Below, in pieces: positions 19,589-30,305 of a stretch of 64,000 bases of DNA. Below the pieces are notes generated by a model. It was not told the origin of the DNA. It did not search any database and saw only the letters and a list, made by a program, of their open reading frames with translations. Numbering within the stretch: the first letter of the stretch is position 1; every line of letters begins with the position of its first letter. Where the stretch lies: assembly GCF_900111315.1 (NCBI RefSeq), contig NZ_FOGU01000006.1, positions 1 to 64,000 of the forward strand, read 5' to 3'. Source of the stretch: Tranquillimonas rosea. Its GTDB lineage: Bacteria; Pseudomonadota; Alphaproteobacteria; Rhodobacterales; Rhodobacteraceae. Made by a program: the position numbers and the translations under genes.

Positions 19589-20215
19589 ATGACACCAGAA
19601 GAGACCCAGGCCTATTTCACCCGCTCCGACGGCTCCTACGCGTTCGCGCGATGGGGGCGGCCGATCGCCCCGGTCGTGTTCGGCGTCGAGGACGAGACGC
19701 TGTCGACGGTGAAGGGCAGCCTCGAGGCGGTCACCGCGCTGGCCGGCAACGGGATGGCCGAGACGGACCCCGAGCTTGGCGTGAACATGATGGTTTTCTT
19801 CGTGCGCAGCTGGGAAGAGCTCTTGGGCGTGCCCGATCTCGACCGGCTGATCCCCGACTTCGCGGGGCTCATCGGGCGGCTGCAGGAGGTCGATGCGAAC
19901 CAGTACCGCATCTTCCGCTTCGACGATGACGCGGCGATCCGGGCCTGCTTCGTGTTCCTGCGGATGGACGAGGCGCTGTCGGACCTTCCCGCCGAGACGC
20001 TGGCGCTGAGCCAGGCGGTGCAGTCGATCCTTCTATGGTCCGACACGGCCTTCACCGACACCTCGCCGCTGGCGGTGGTGGGCGAGGGCCAGACGATCCT
20101 GCGGCCCGAGATCGCCGACCTCGTGCGGGCCGCGTACGATCCGGTGATGCCGGCGGCGGCCGACGATCCCGCCCACGCGCTGCGGCTGGCGGCGCGGATC
20201 ACCAGGCCGAGCTGA
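19589..20215 (+). CDS. Conserved hypothetical protein preceding ybgC-tol
   Basis: A 208-residue soluble, acidic protein (starts MTPEETQAYFTRSDGSYAFARWGRP) with no signal peptide or membrane segment and no motif I recognise. I recall homologues in this position, just before ybgC in Rhodobacteraceae, which would suggest a lineage-specific role, but function is unknown. It ends nine bases before ybgC, so they are probably co-transcribed. The ordinary codon usage and absence of gaps argue that it is a real gene. Confidence 0.7.
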   Translation: MTPEETQAYFTRSDGSYAFARWGRPIAPVVFGVEDETLSTVKGSLEAVTALAGNGMAETDPELGVNMMVFFVRSWEELLGVPDLDRLIPDFAGLIGRLQEVDANQYRIFRFDDDAAIRACFVFLRMDEALSDLPAETLALSQAVQSILLWSDTAFTDTSPLAVVGEGQTILRPEIADLVRAAYDPVMPAAADDPAHALRLAARITRPS

Positions 20216-20223
20216 GCGTCGGC

Positions 20224-20619
20224 ATGGACACGCCGCACCGCTTTCCCGTCCACGTCTATTACGAGGACACCGACCTTGCCGGCATCGTCTATTACGCCAA
20301 CTACCTGCGCTTCATCGAGCGCGCGCGGACCGAGTGGGTGCGCGACCTCGGGATCGACCAGGGCCGGCTGAAGGACGAGCAGGGCATCGTGTTTGCCGTC
20401 CGCCGGGTCGAGGCCGATTACCTCCGGCCGGCGCGGTTCGACGAGGATCTGACGGTCGAGACGCGGCTGGTGTCGAGCGGCGGCGCGCGCGTCGTGCTGA
20501 CGCAGGACGTCACCCGCGAGGGGGCGGTGCTGTTTTCCTCCGTGGTGACGCTCGTGGCGCTGTCCGACGGGGGGCGGCCCGCCCGGCTGCCGGCCGATCT
20601 GCGGGCCCGTTTGGGCTGA
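20224..20619 (+). CDS. ybgC: Tol-Pal associated acyl-CoA thioesterase
   Basis: A 131-residue hot-dog-fold 4-hydroxybenzoyl-CoA-type thioesterase. The signature is YYEDTDLAGIVYYANYLRF at about residues 13-31, including the catalytic Asp in DTDLAG. YbgC hydrolyses short-chain or ACP-bound acyl thioesters and associates with phospholipid enzymes; it is nearly always encoded beside tol genes. The start is the ATG at 20224. A 122-base gap separates it from tolQ, where a promoter-like pair and a palindrome lie. Confidence 0.92.
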   Translation: MDTPHRFPVHVYYEDTDLAGIVYYANYLRFIERARTEWVRDLGIDQGRLKDEQGIVFAVRRVEADYLRPARFDEDLTVETRLVSSGGARVVLTQDVTREGAVLFSSVVTLVALSDGGRPARLPADLRARLG

Positions 20620-20656
20620 AATCTCTCGGCGACGCCGCGCCGATCCCGCACTTGTG

Positions 20657-20686
20657 TTGGCCTTCACCCGTGAAGTGCGGTAAAAA
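20657..20686 (+). promoter_or_regulatory. Candidate tol promoter with internal palindrome
   Basis: TTGGCC (20657-20662) and TAAAAA (20681-20686) are spaced by 18 bases and lie 56 bases before tolQ. Between them CTTCAC-CC-GTGAAG (20662-20675) is a perfect inverted repeat, placed where a repressor would block RNA polymerase. Both are visual matches only. Confidence 0.45.
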
Positions 20687-20741
20687 TGCGTCTAGCAGGG
20701 CGCAGCAACACAGATAAGCGGCCGCGGAGAGAGCAGATCTG

Positions 20742-21410
20742 ATGGAAATGGACTTTTCGATGTGGGCGCTCTTCGCCCGCGCGACGCTCACCGTCAAACT
20801 GGTGATGCTGGTACTTCTCGGCGCCTCGGTCTGGGCCTGGGCGATCATCATCCAGAAACACATCGCCTATCGCCGGGCCCGGAGCGAGGCTGCCCGGTTC
20901 GACGCGGCGTTCTGGTCCGGTGAGCCGCTCGACGACCTGTATCGGCAGCTCGGCCCCGATCCCGACGGCCGCGCCGAGGCGGTGTTCGCCGCAGGCATGA
21001 CTGAGTGGCAGCGCAGCCACCGGCAGGACGGCGTGCTGATACCGGGGGCGCAGGCGCGGATCGACCGGTCGATGGACGTGGCGATCGCAAACCAGGCCGA
21101 GGATCTCGAACGCGGGCTGCCGTTCCTTGCGACCGTGGGCTCGACCGCGCCCTTCATCGGGCTGTTCGGCACGGTCTGGGGGATCATGCACGCCTTCATC
21201 CAGATCGCCGAGGCGCAGAACACCAACCTCGCCGTCGTGGCGCCCGGCATCGCCGAGGCGCTGCTGGCGACCGGGCTGGGCCTGCTGGCGGCGATCCCGG
21301 CGGTGATCTTCTACAACAAGCTGACCTCGGACAGCTCGCGCATCGTGCAGGGCTACGAGAGTTTCGCGGACGAGTTTTCGACCATTCTCAGCCGCCAGTT
21401 GGATACCTGA
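20742..21410 (+). CDS. tolQ: Tol-Pal system inner-membrane protein TolQ
   Basis: A 222-residue MotA/TolQ/ExbB-family protein with three membrane helices (about 15-35, 130-152 and 165-187). The conserved GSTAPFIGLFGTVWGIM sequence at about 141-157 is the family signature of the proton channel. With TolR it forms the motor that energises TolA and keeps the outer membrane attached during division. GGAGAGAG is present upstream of the start. tolR follows after one base. Confidence 0.94.
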   Translation: MEMDFSMWALFARATLTVKLVMLVLLGASVWAWAIIIQKHIAYRRARSEAARFDAAFWSGEPLDDLYRQLGPDPDGRAEAVFAAGMTEWQRSHRQDGVLIPGAQARIDRSMDVAIANQAEDLERGLPFLATVGSTAPFIGLFGTVWGIMHAFIQIAEAQNTNLAVVAPGIAEALLATGLGLLAAIPAVIFYNKLTSDSSRIVQGYESFADEFSTILSRQLDT

Positions 21411-21411
21411 C

Positions 21412-21897
21412 ATGGGTGCCGGAGTGATGGACAATGGCGGAGGCGGCGGCACGCGCCGCTGGGGGCGCCGGCGCAGCCGCGGCGGGGCCAAGCCGATGGC
21501 CGAGATCAACGTCACGCCGTTCGTCGACGTGATGCTGGTGCTTCTGATCATCTTCATGGTCGCCGCGCCGCTGCTGACCGTCGGCGTTCCCGTCGAACTG
21601 CCCGAGACCGCCGCCGACCCGCTTCCGACCGAGCAGGAAGAGCCGCTGACCGTCACGTTGACCGGCGATGGCCGCGTCCTGCTGCAATCGAACGAGACCG
21701 AGTCCGATGACCTCGTCAGGCAGCTTCGCGCGATCGCCGCCGAGCGCTCCAGCAACCGCGTCTACCTGCGGGCCGACGGCGCGGTGTCCTACGCGCAGGT
21801 GGCCGAGGTCATGGGCGCGCTCAATGCGGGCGGGTTCGGCAATATCGGTCTGGTAACGGATTCCGGGGGCCGGCGGCTCGACGGGACGGACGAGTAG
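21412..21897 (+). CDS. tolR: Tol-Pal system protein TolR
   Basis: A 161-residue ExbD/TolR-family protein with a Gly/Arg-rich cytoplasmic N-terminus (about 30 residues), then one membrane helix containing NVTPFVDVMLVLLIIFMV, whose Asp is the essential proton-binding residue. The periplasmic domain follows (about 65-155). A second in-frame ATG nearby (MDNGG) could be an alternative start. It couples proton flow to TolA together with TolQ and lies nine bases upstream of tolA. Confidence 0.93.
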   Translation: MGAGVMDNGGGGGTRRWGRRRSRGGAKPMAEINVTPFVDVMLVLLIIFMVAAPLLTVGVPVELPETAADPLPTEQEEPLTVTLTGDGRVLLQSNETESDDLVRQLRAIAAERSSNRVYLRADGAVSYAQVAEVMGALNAGGFGNIGLVTDSGGRRLDGTDE

Positions 21898-21906
21898 GCG
21901 GCGCGG

Positions 21907-23136
21907 ATGCGCACGTATCTCTACATCTCGGCCGCGGGCCACGCGCTGCTGCTCGGGGTCGCCCTGTTCGGCGGCTTCTTCGTGCGCGAAGAACTGCCGC
22001 CGCCCGAGGTGGCCGAGGTGTCGGTCGTGTCCGAAGAGGAATTCGCGGCGCTCACTCGTCCCGAAGAGGGGCCGGCGATCTCGGACGCCGCCCCGGTCGC
22101 GCAGCCACCCGCGCAGGAGGACGAGACGCCCGAGGCGCCTGAGGCCGAGGCGCCGCCCGAGACGGCCGAGGCGCCGCCGGCGCAGGACCCGGATCAGCCC
22201 GACGCCACGCCCGAGTCGCTGCCCGAGCAGACGCCGGACGCCGAGGTGTCGGACGCGCCGCCCGAGGCGCCCGCCGCGCCCGACGACAGCGACCCATCGC
22301 CCGAGCCCACCGCGCCCACGCCGCGGCCCGCACCCCGCGTCGCCCCCGAGGCCGCGCCGCCGCCGCCGCCGGACGCCGAAGAAGCGCCCGTGGTCACCGA
22401 AAGCACGACCCCCGATCCCGCCCCGGCGCCCGAACAGGAAACCGTCGAGGAGCAGGAGCCGACCGCGCCGCCCGAAGCGTCGACCGAAATCGTGACCGAG
22501 GCCGAGCGGCCGACCACGGCACCCGAATCCTCTCCGCGCCCGCCCGGCCGTCCGACGCGCCCGATCCAGACGGCCGAGGCCGAACAGGAGCCGACGCCGC
22601 AACCCGAGCCCGAGCCTGAGCCGGAACCCGAGCCGGAGCCTGAACCAGAGCCCGAGCCCGAGGAGCCGACCGCGCCGCAGACACCCGGCTCGACGGCCGA
22701 GGCCTCGTCCGACTCGGTCTCCGGTGCGGTCAACGACGCGCTGGCCTCGCTGCGCGATCAGGAACAGTCCGGCCAGACCGCCCCGACCCAGGGCGAGCCC
22801 GCCGGTCCGCCGCTGACACGGGGCGAGCGCGACGCGCTGCGCGTGGCGGTGCAGCAGTGCTGGAACGTCGATGTCGGCTCGGAAGCGGCGTCCGTGGTGG
22901 TGACCGTGGGCTTCGAACTGGACCGCGAGGGACGGGTCGTGGGCAACGACGTCCGCATGATCTCGGCCGAGGGCGGCGGCGACAGCGCGCAGCGCACTGC
23001 GTTCGGCGCGGCCCGCCGCGCGGTCCTGCGCTGCCAGAGCCAGGGCCGCGACGGCTTTGACCTGCCGGACGAGAAGTACGCTCAGTGGCGCAACGTCGAA
23101 GTCACCTTCAATCCCGAAGAGATGCGCCTGAGATGA
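21907..23136 (+). CDS. tolA: TolA energy-transducing protein
   Basis: A 409-residue protein with one N-terminal membrane anchor (about residues 7-25), a very long low-complexity Pro/Glu/Ala linker (about 60-270), and a C-terminal TolA/TonB-like domain (about 300-405) ending in [11 protein letters not shown]. The linker contains an EP dipeptide repeat of ten units (about residues 234-254; 22606-22668). It should span the periplasm from TolQR to Pal/TolB. Most of the linker would evolve fast, so similarity searches will find only the ends. A 121-base gap precedes tolB. Confidence 0.9.
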   Translation: MRTYLYISAAGHALLLGVALFGGFFVREELPPPEVAEVSVVSEEEFAALTRPEEGPAISDAAPVAQPPAQEDETPEAPEAEAPPETAEAPPAQDPDQPDATPESLPEQTPDAEVSDAPPEAPAAPDDSDPSPEPTAPTPRPAPRVAPEAAPPPPPDAEEAPVVTESTTPDPAPAPEQETVEEQEPTAPPEASTEIVTEAERPTTAPESSPRPPGRPTRPIQTAEAEQEPTPQPEPEPEPEPEPEPEPEPEPEEPTAPQTPGSTAEASSDSVSGAVNDALASLRDQEQSGQTAPTQGEPAGPPLTRGERDALRVAVQQCWNVDVGSEAASVVVTVGFELDREGRVVGNDVRMISAEGGGDSAQRTAFGAARRAVLRCQSQGRDGFDLPDEKYAQWRNVEVTFNPEEMRLR

Positions 23137-23257
23137 TCCCGGCCGATCCCCGCCGACCGAACCGATCACGTTTCGGTCATCTGACAAGCGCGCTCGCGCT
23201 TCCTATGCTCTCGCCCGGTCGGACCTCCGGCCCGGCGCCCACCATGATGAGGATTCA

Positions 23258-24586
23258 ATGACCTGGCTTCGCTGTCTCATGCTCGGTGCGCTTCTGGCGC
23301 TTCCGGTCCAGCCCGCCGTGGCGCAGGACAATCCCGGCCCGCTTCGGATCGAGATCACCGAGGGCGTGATCGAGCCCCTGCCGATCGCCATCCCGACCTT
23401 CATCGCCGAGACGCCGGCCGCCGAGGAATGGGCGCAGCGGCTGACGCAGGTGGTGGCCGACGATCTGACCGGCACGGGCCTGTTCCGGCGCATCCCGCAG
23501 GATGCCTTCATCTCGCCGGTGACCGAGTTCACGCCGCAGGTCGACTACGCGAACTGGAAGGCGATCAACGCGCAGGGCCTGATCATGGGCGCCGTCAGCG
23601 TGTCGGACGACGGCCGGCTCACGGTGAAGTTCCGGCTGCATGACGTGTTCGCCGAATCCGAGCTGGGGCAGGGCCTGCAGCTGGGCGGCTCGACGAATTC
23701 GTGGCGCCGTCTCGCGCACAAGGTGGCCGACCAGGTTTATTCCCGGATCACCGGTGAGGACCCCTATTTCGACAGTCGGGTCGTCTTCGTCTCCGAGCGC
23801 GGGCCCAAGAACGACCGGCGCAAGCGGCTGGCGGTGATGGATTACGACGGCGCGAACGTCCAGTTCCTGACCGACAGTGACGCGATCGTTCTGAACCCGC
23901 GCTTCTCGCCCACCGGCGACCGGGTGCTCTATACCAGCTACGAGACCGGGTTCCCGCGCATCTACGAGATCAACGTGGGCACGGTGAGCCGCACGCCGCT
24001 GCCGATACCCGGCGAGGACATGACCTTTGCGCCGCGCTATGCGCCGGATGGCCGGACGGTTGTGTTCTCGCTGACGCAGAACGGCAACTCCGACATCTAT
24101 CGCCTTCAGCCCGGCGGCAGCCCCGAGCGGCTGACCTCGGCGCCCTCGATCGAGACCGCGCCGAGCTATTCGCCCGACGGTAACCGCATCGTCTTCGAAA
24201 GCGACCGGTCGGGCACGCAGCAACTCTATGTCATGCCGGCATCGGGCGGCGAGCCGCAGCGCATCAGCTTCGGTCCGGGTCGTTACGGCACGCCGGTCTG
24301 GTCGCCGCGCGGCGATCTCATCGCGTTCACCAAGCAGAACGAGGGCCGGTTCCACATCGGCGTGATGCGCACCGACGGTTCCGAGGAACGGCTTCTGACC
24401 GCGTCCTTCCTGGACGAGGGGCCGACATGGTCGCCGAACGGTCGCGTGATCATGTTCACCCGAGAGACCGCCGGCGCGAGCGGCGAGTCGGCGCTCTACT
24501 CCGTCGACATCTCGGGCCGGAACCTCAAGCGCGTCTCGACCGACGGCGCGGCCTCCGATCCCGCCTGGTCGCCGCTTCTCGATTAG
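23258..24586 (+). CDS. tolB: Tol-Pal system beta-propeller protein TolB
   Basis: A 442-residue periplasmic protein with a signal peptide ending VQPAVAQ. The N-terminal domain (about 30-160) is followed by a six-bladed beta-propeller of WD40-like/PD40 repeats, visible as repeated [53 protein letters not shown]. It binds Pal and TolA and helps constrict the outer membrane. The final blade ends DPAWSPLLD, typical of TolB. Confidence 0.95.
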   Translation: MTWLRCLMLGALLALPVQPAVAQDNPGPLRIEITEGVIEPLPIAIPTFIAETPAAEEWAQRLTQVVADDLTGTGLFRRIPQDAFISPVTEFTPQVDYANWKAINAQGLIMGAVSVSDDGRLTVKFRLHDVFAESELGQGLQLGGSTNSWRRLAHKVADQVYSRITGEDPYFDSRVVFVSERGPKNDRRKRLAVMDYDGANVQFLTDSDAIVLNPRFSPTGDRVLYTSYETGFPRIYEINVGTVSRTPLPIPGEDMTFAPRYAPDGRTVVFSLTQNGNSDIYRLQPGGSPERLTSAPSIETAPSYSPDGNRIVFESDRSGTQQLYVMPASGGEPQRISFGPGRYGTPVWSPRGDLIAFTKQNEGRFHIGVMRTDGSEERLLTASFLDEGPTWSPNGRVIMFTRETAGASGESALYSVDISGRNLKRVSTDGAASDPAWSPLLD

Positions 24587-24609
24587 TGATCGCAGTCGTT
24601 CCCAAACGC

Positions 24610-24624
24610 TTAACCCGGTGTTAA
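24610..24624 (+). promoter_or_regulatory. CtrA-type box upstream of pal
   Basis: TTAA-CCCGGTG-TTAA matches the full CtrA consensus TTAA-N7-TTAA, as a palindromic CTTAAC-N5-GTTAAG. It lies 48 bases before the pal start in the gap after tolB. The rarity of TTAA in this sequence makes a chance pair unlikely, but binding is inferred. Confidence 0.6.
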
Positions 24625-24671
24625 GACGGCACTCAAAGGGCCGTCGCCACCCAGAAAACAGGATGCTCGCC

Positions 24672-25208
24672 ATGCATTTCCCCCGCCTCGCCGTCACGCT
24701 CACACTGGTTCTGGGCGTCGCCGCCTGTTCCAACGCGACCCGCTTTGGGCCCGGCGCCGAGGGGCAGGGGGCCGGCATGGGCCCCGGCGCGGGAATGGCG
24801 GGCAATGCCGCTGCGACCGGCACGGCCGATCCGAGCTCGCCTGCCTACTTCCAGAACACGGTGGGCGACAGGGTGCTGTTCGCGGTCGACCAGTCGACAC
24901 TGTCGGACGGTGCGCGCACGACCCTGTCCGAGCAGGCGCGCTGGCTGACGAGCAATCCCGAATACACCGCCGTCATCGAAGGCCACGCCGACGAGCAGGG
25001 CACGCGGGAATACAACCTCGCGCTCGGCGCCCGCCGCGCCAGCGCGGCCGAGGATTACCTCATCAGCCAGGGCGTCGCTTCGAGCCGCCTGCGCACGGTG
25101 ACCTACGGCAAGGAGCGCCCGCTCGAGGTCTGCTCGTCCGAGGCGTGCTATTCCAAGAACCGCCGCGCCGTCACGGTGATCGCCGCCGGCGGCACTCCGA
25201 CGAGCTGA
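24672..25208 (+). CDS. pal: Peptidoglycan-associated lipoprotein Pal
   Basis: A 178-residue lipoprotein. The lipobox GVAAC places the acylated cysteine at residue 19. The OmpA-like peptidoglycan-binding domain (about 65-170) contains IEGHADEQGTREYNLALG, with the conserved Asp/Arg that hold meso-diaminopimelate. The ATG at 24672 is preferred because AGGA lies 8 bases before it; an alternative ATG at 24663 would add three residues. It anchors the outer membrane to peptidoglycan and partners TolB. A CtrA-like box precedes it, suggesting cell-cycle control separate from tolQRAB. Confidence 0.93.
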   Translation: MHFPRLAVTLTLVLGVAACSNATRFGPGAEGQGAGMGPGAGMAGNAAATGTADPSSPAYFQNTVGDRVLFAVDQSTLSDGARTTLSEQARWLTSNPEYTAVIEGHADEQGTREYNLALGARRASAAEDYLISQGVASSRLRTVTYGKERPLEVCSSEACYSKNRRAVTVIAAGGTPTS

Positions 25209-25216
25209 GGCCGGCC

Positions 25217-26047
25217 ATGCTGCGCGCGCTGCTGATCGCCGCCCTCCTGCTGCCCGGCGTTGCCCGGGCGCAGTCCGCCCCCTCGACCGAGACGCTGGCC
25301 GATGTCCGGCAGGAGCTCTCGATCCTCTATGTCGAGGTGCAGAAGCTGAAACGCCAGCTGTCGACCACGGGCACCCCACAGGTCGATCTGTCCGGCACCT
25401 CGGCGCTGGAGCGGATCGACGCGATGGAGCGCGAGCTTCAGCGGCTGACCGCCCGCACCGAAGAGATCGAGTTCCGCGTCAACCAGGTGGTCGAGGACGG
25501 CACGAACCGCGTCGGCGACCTGGAGTTCCGGTTGTGCGAGCTGGAAGAAGATTGCGACATCTCCGAGCTGGGCGACACGCCGCAGCTGGGCGGAGACATG
25601 GGCGAGGCGCTTGGGCCCTCGGCGCCGCAGCAGGCGAGCCCGCCGTCGAACGGCGCCCAGATGGCGATCGGCGAACAGGACGACTTCGACGCCGCCAAGG
25701 CCGCTTTCGACTCGGGCGACTACAGCCGCGCGGCCGATCTGTTCGAGACCTTCACGACCAGCTACACCGGCGGGCCGCTGACGGCGCAGGCCCATTACTT
25801 CCGCGGCGAAGCTCTGAGCCAGCTTGACCGGACATCGGACGCGGCGCGTGCCTATCTCGCGGCGTTCTCCGGGTCGCCCCAGGGCGAGCGGGCGCCGCAG
25901 GCGCTGCTGCAACTGGGCCTCAGCCTGTCCGAGCTTGGCCAGAACGCCGATGCCTGCGTCACGCTGGGCGAGGTCACCAGCCGCTTCCCCGACAGTTCCG
26001 CCTCGGTCGAGGCACAGGCGGCGCGGGCGGACATGACCTGCCAGTGA
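25217..26047 (+). CDS. cpoB: Cell division coordinator CpoB (YbgF)
   Basis: A 276-residue periplasmic protein with a signal peptide (ends GVARAQ). A coiled-coil N-terminal part (about 25-90, LYVEVQKLKRQL) precedes a Pro/Ser spacer. The C-terminal TPR-like domain (about 155-270) has the repeats DFDAAKAAFDSGDYSRAADLF and ARAYLAAFSGSPQGERAP. YbgF/CpoB links Tol-Pal to septal peptidoglycan synthesis. Its stop overlaps the tilS GTG start by four bases (GTGA). Confidence 0.9.
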   Translation: MLRALLIAALLLPGVARAQSAPSTETLADVRQELSILYVEVQKLKRQLSTTGTPQVDLSGTSALERIDAMERELQRLTARTEEIEFRVNQVVEDGTNRVGDLEFRLCELEEDCDISELGDTPQLGGDMGEALGPSAPQQASPPSNGAQMAIGEQDDFDAAKAAFDSGDYSRAADLFETFTTSYTGGPLTAQAHYFRGEALSQLDRTSDAARAYLAAFSGSPQGERAPQALLQLGLSLSELGQNADACVTLGEVTSRFPDSSASVEAQAARADMTCQ

Positions 26048-27294
26048 CCGACGCCGCAGAGGCGTCGCTGCTGGAGGCTGTCGCGCAGTCGATGCCGCGG
26101 GGCGCCTCGGTCGGTGTCGCGGTGTCCGGGGGGGGCGATTCCATGGCGCTGCTCGACCTCGTGTCGCGCTCGGCCGGATCGCGCGGCTGGGGCGTCCGGG
26201 CCGCCACGGTGGACCACGGACTTCGCCCCGAGGCGGCGGACGAGGCACGGATGGTGGCGCAGCATTGCGCCGATCTCGGCATCCCCCATGAGACGCTCGT
26301 CTGGCGCGATCCCCCGTCCGAGGGCAACCTTCAGGACCGGGCCCGCCGCGCGCGGCGGCGCCTGCTGACGGCGTGGGCACGGCGCGAGGGCATCGGGCAC
26401 GTCGCGTTGGGGCACACGGAGGACGACCTGGCCGAGACCTTTCTGATGCGCCTCTCGCGGGAGGCCGGGCTGGACGGACTGTCGGCGATGCGTGCAGACT
26501 GGCAGGAAGAGGACGTGTGCTGGCACCGGCCCCTTCTGGCGGCCTCACGCGAGGCGTTGCGCGATTACCTGCGGGTGAGGGCGCTGCACTGGGTCGAGGA
26601 CCCGTCGAACGACGACCCGGCCTTCGCCCGCGTGCGCGCCCGCAGCATCCTGGGACATCTGCAGCCGCTGGGACTGACCGGCGCGACGCTGGCCTCGGTC
26701 GCCCGCAACCTCGGCGACGCACGCGCGGCGCTGGCCCGCCATGCCGCCGAGGCCGCCGAGCGGATCGCCCGTGTCGAGGGCGGGGATGTGGTGTTCGGCG
26801 CGGACGCCCTGCGCGCGCTTCCGGCAGAGACCCGGCGTCGGCTGCTGATCGCCGCGCTGCGGTGGGTTTCGGGCGCCGAGTATCCGCCGCGCGAGGCGGC
26901 GCTCGACGCGCTGTGGGCCGCCGTGGGCGACCACCGGGATCACACGTTGTCGGGCTGCCTCGTGCTTGCCGGCGGCGACGTGGTGCGCGTCACGCGCGAA
27001 GCGGCGGCCTCGCGCGGGGTCGAGGGGCCGACGGATGCGTGCTGGGACGGGCGCTGGCGGCTCGACGGCCCCCATGCCCCCGATCTGCGCATCGCGGCCT
27101 TGGGTGAAGAGGGGCTGCGGCACTGCCCGGACTGGCGCGAAAGCGGCGTTCCGCGGGCGTCTCTTAGGGCCTCGCCGGCAGTCTGGCGGGGAGCGGACCT
27201 GGTCGCGGCACCGCTGGCCGGGCTCTCGGCGGGTTGGAGCGCTCAACTGGCGGGCGGCCGCGACCATTTCGCAAGCTATCTGTTATCTCATTGA
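26044..27294 (+). CDS. tilS: tRNA(Ile)-lysidine synthetase
   Basis: A 416-residue N-type ATP pyrophosphatase that converts C34 of the AUA-reading tRNA(Ile) to lysidine. The PP-loop SGGGDS is at residues 28-33, and the TilS-specific LGHTEDDLAETFLMRLSR follows near 120-137. It uses a GTG start that overlaps the cpoB stop (GTGA), so it is translationally coupled. The gene is essential in most bacteria. It lies between cpoB and ftsH, as in many Rhodobacteraceae. Confidence 0.93.
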   Translation: MTDAAEASLLEAVAQSMPRGASVGVAVSGGGDSMALLDLVSRSAGSRGWGVRAATVDHGLRPEAADEARMVAQHCADLGIPHETLVWRDPPSEGNLQDRARRARRRLLTAWARREGIGHVALGHTEDDLAETFLMRLSREAGLDGLSAMRADWQEEDVCWHRPLLAASREALRDYLRVRALHWVEDPSNDDPAFARVRARSILGHLQPLGLTGATLASVARNLGDARAALARHAAEAAERIARVEGGDVVFGADALRALPAETRRRLLIAALRWVSGAEYPPREAALDALWAAVGDHRDHTLSGCLVLAGGDVVRVTREAAASRGVEGPTDACWDGRWRLDGPHAPDLRIAALGEEGLRHCPDWRESGVPRASLRASPAVWRGADLVAAPLAGLSAGWSAQLAGGRDHFASYLLSH

Positions 27295-27322
27295 AGTACG
27301 CGCCCCGATCCTTAGATTGGGG
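27291..27322 (+). promoter_or_regulatory. Candidate ftsH promoter overlapping a hairpin
   Basis: TTGAAG (27291-27296) and TAGATT (27313-27318) are separated by 16 bases and overlap the tilS stop. A dyad CCCCGATC-CTTA-GATTGGGG (27303-27322) spans the -10, so it could be an operator or a transcript leader stem. Only visual evidence exists. Confidence 0.4.
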
Positions 27323-27371
27323 ATGTGTGGTCGTTGCAACGCTCGACCGACGAAATTCATAGGAGTTCTCC

Positions 27372-29288
<1,917 letters not shown>

Positions 29289-29311
29289 TCCACGCCTTCA
29301 TTCGGATTAAG

Positions 29312-29345
29312 CGCCCCGGCGATGCACTCGCCGGGGCGTTTTCGT
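29312..29345 (+). terminator. Intrinsic terminator of ftsH
   Basis: CGCCCCGGCGA and TCGCCGGGGCG form an 11-bp perfect stem with a TGCAC loop, followed directly by TTTTCGTTT. It lies 23 bases past the ftsH stop. Confidence 0.85.
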
Positions 29346-29437
29346 TTCAGGCGGCCCGGCGCCCCGCAGGTTTCGGATTGCGGCCTTCCACCCGGTCCGC
29401 ATGATGCGCCCGACGACCGCATCCAAGGGACCGAGAA

Positions 29438-30025
29438 ATGGCAGCGTTGAAACCAACTGACCTGACCGCCCATGTCACCTGGCTGGGCCGCGTGCCCCAC
29501 CGGGACGCGGCCGAGATCGTCGGTGAGCCGCTGGAGGACATCACGCTCACCTTCGCGGGCCTGGATGGCGAGCATCACGCGGGTCTGACGCGCCCCTCGT
29601 GCAGCCGCGTGCTCGCGCTCTACCCAAAACGGGGCACCGAGATTCGCAACGTCCGGCAAATCAGCATCGTGTCCGAGGAAGAGCTTGCGCTCATCGCGGC
29701 GGACCTCGGGCTCGACGCGATCGACCCGGCGTGGCTGGGGGCCACGATCGTCTTGCGGGGCCTGCCAGATTTCAGCCACCTGCCGCCCTCCGCACGGCTG
29801 CAGGCCGACAGTGGCGCGACGCTGACCGTGGACATGCAGAATCGCCCCTGCCAATTTCCGGCCCGCACGATCGAGGCGGCGCATCCCGGCCACGGCAAGC
29901 GCTTCAAGTCCGCCGCCGAGGGGCGCCGCGGCGTGACAGCGTGGGTCGAGCGTGAGGGCCCCGTGCAGCGCGGCGACATGCTGCGCCTGTTCGTGCCCGA
30001 TCAGCGCGCCTGGGCGGCGTCATAG
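29438..30025 (+). CDS. MOSC domain protein
   Basis: A 195-residue protein matching the MOSC fold (molybdenum cofactor sulfurase C-terminal). Conserved elements are HHAGL near 46-50, RQISIVSEEELALIA near 73-87, and the sulfur-carrying cysteine motif RPCQFPARTIE with C138. MOSC proteins carry sulfur or bind molybdenum-cofactor metal, though the specific target is unknown. It is a stand-alone gene between ftsH and folD; a hairpin with a T-rich exit follows it and also serves the opposite strand. Confidence 0.82.
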   Translation: MAALKPTDLTAHVTWLGRVPHRDAAEIVGEPLEDITLTFAGLDGEHHAGLTRPSCSRVLALYPKRGTEIRNVRQISIVSEEELALIAADLGLDAIDPAWLGATIVLRGLPDFSHLPPSARLQADSGATLTVDMQNRPCQFPARTIEAAHPGHGKRFKSAAEGRRGVTAWVEREGPVQRGDMLRLFVPDQRAWAAS

Positions 30026-30028
30026 AGC

Positions 30029-30062
30029 AAAAAAAAGACGCCGGGTGAGGGACCACGGCGCC
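30029..30062 (-). terminator. Intrinsic terminator, T8 tract on the minus strand
   Basis: On the minus strand GGCGCCG...CGGCGTC forms a 7-bp stem (one G-U) directly followed by eight Ts (30029-30036). It ends the transcript of the tiny minus-strand ORF at 30094-30168. The same hairpin on the plus strand follows the MOSC gene and leads into TTTCTCTC, so it may be bidirectional. Confidence 0.65.
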
Positions 30063-30093
30063 TTTCTCTCTGAGAACACTTGGGTTGGCGGGG

Positions 30094-30168
30094 TTATATG
30101 AGGGTCAACCCAGCCATCGCCAGACCCATTGCAAGCCCGGCATGAACAACCATCGTCATCTTTAACAT
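30094..30168 (-). CDS. Candidate 24-residue hydrophobic micro-protein
   Basis: ATG at 30168 opens a 24-codon frame, MLKMTMVVHAGLAMGLAMAG then LTLI, almost entirely hydrophobic: a single potential membrane helix with six Met. AGGAAAGG lies 7 bases before the ATG on this strand. The stop is followed 31 bases later by a hairpin and T8 run, so the ORF sits inside a plausible short transcript. No homologue can be named. It could be a small membrane protein or a leader/regulatory peptide; neither is proven. Confidence 0.55.
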   Translation of the reverse strand: MLKMTMVVHAGLAMGLAMAGLTLI

Positions 30169-30305
30169 GTCACAACCTTTCCTCTTGAATCCTAAACGCC
30201 TTGACTCGGGAAAAGGTTTCATGCCGCGGTCGCGCTTCCGGGGTTGCTCGTGCATCGGCAAGGGTGCAGGGGCCAGGGCAGGAACTTGACAGTGGAGCGG
30301 TGCGC

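Noticed and set aside
21388-23187. Long open minus-strand frame of about 599 codons opposite tolR-tolA
   Set aside because: Gly/Arg-rich low-complexity antisense of the tolA repeat region; tolA has clear domain matches.
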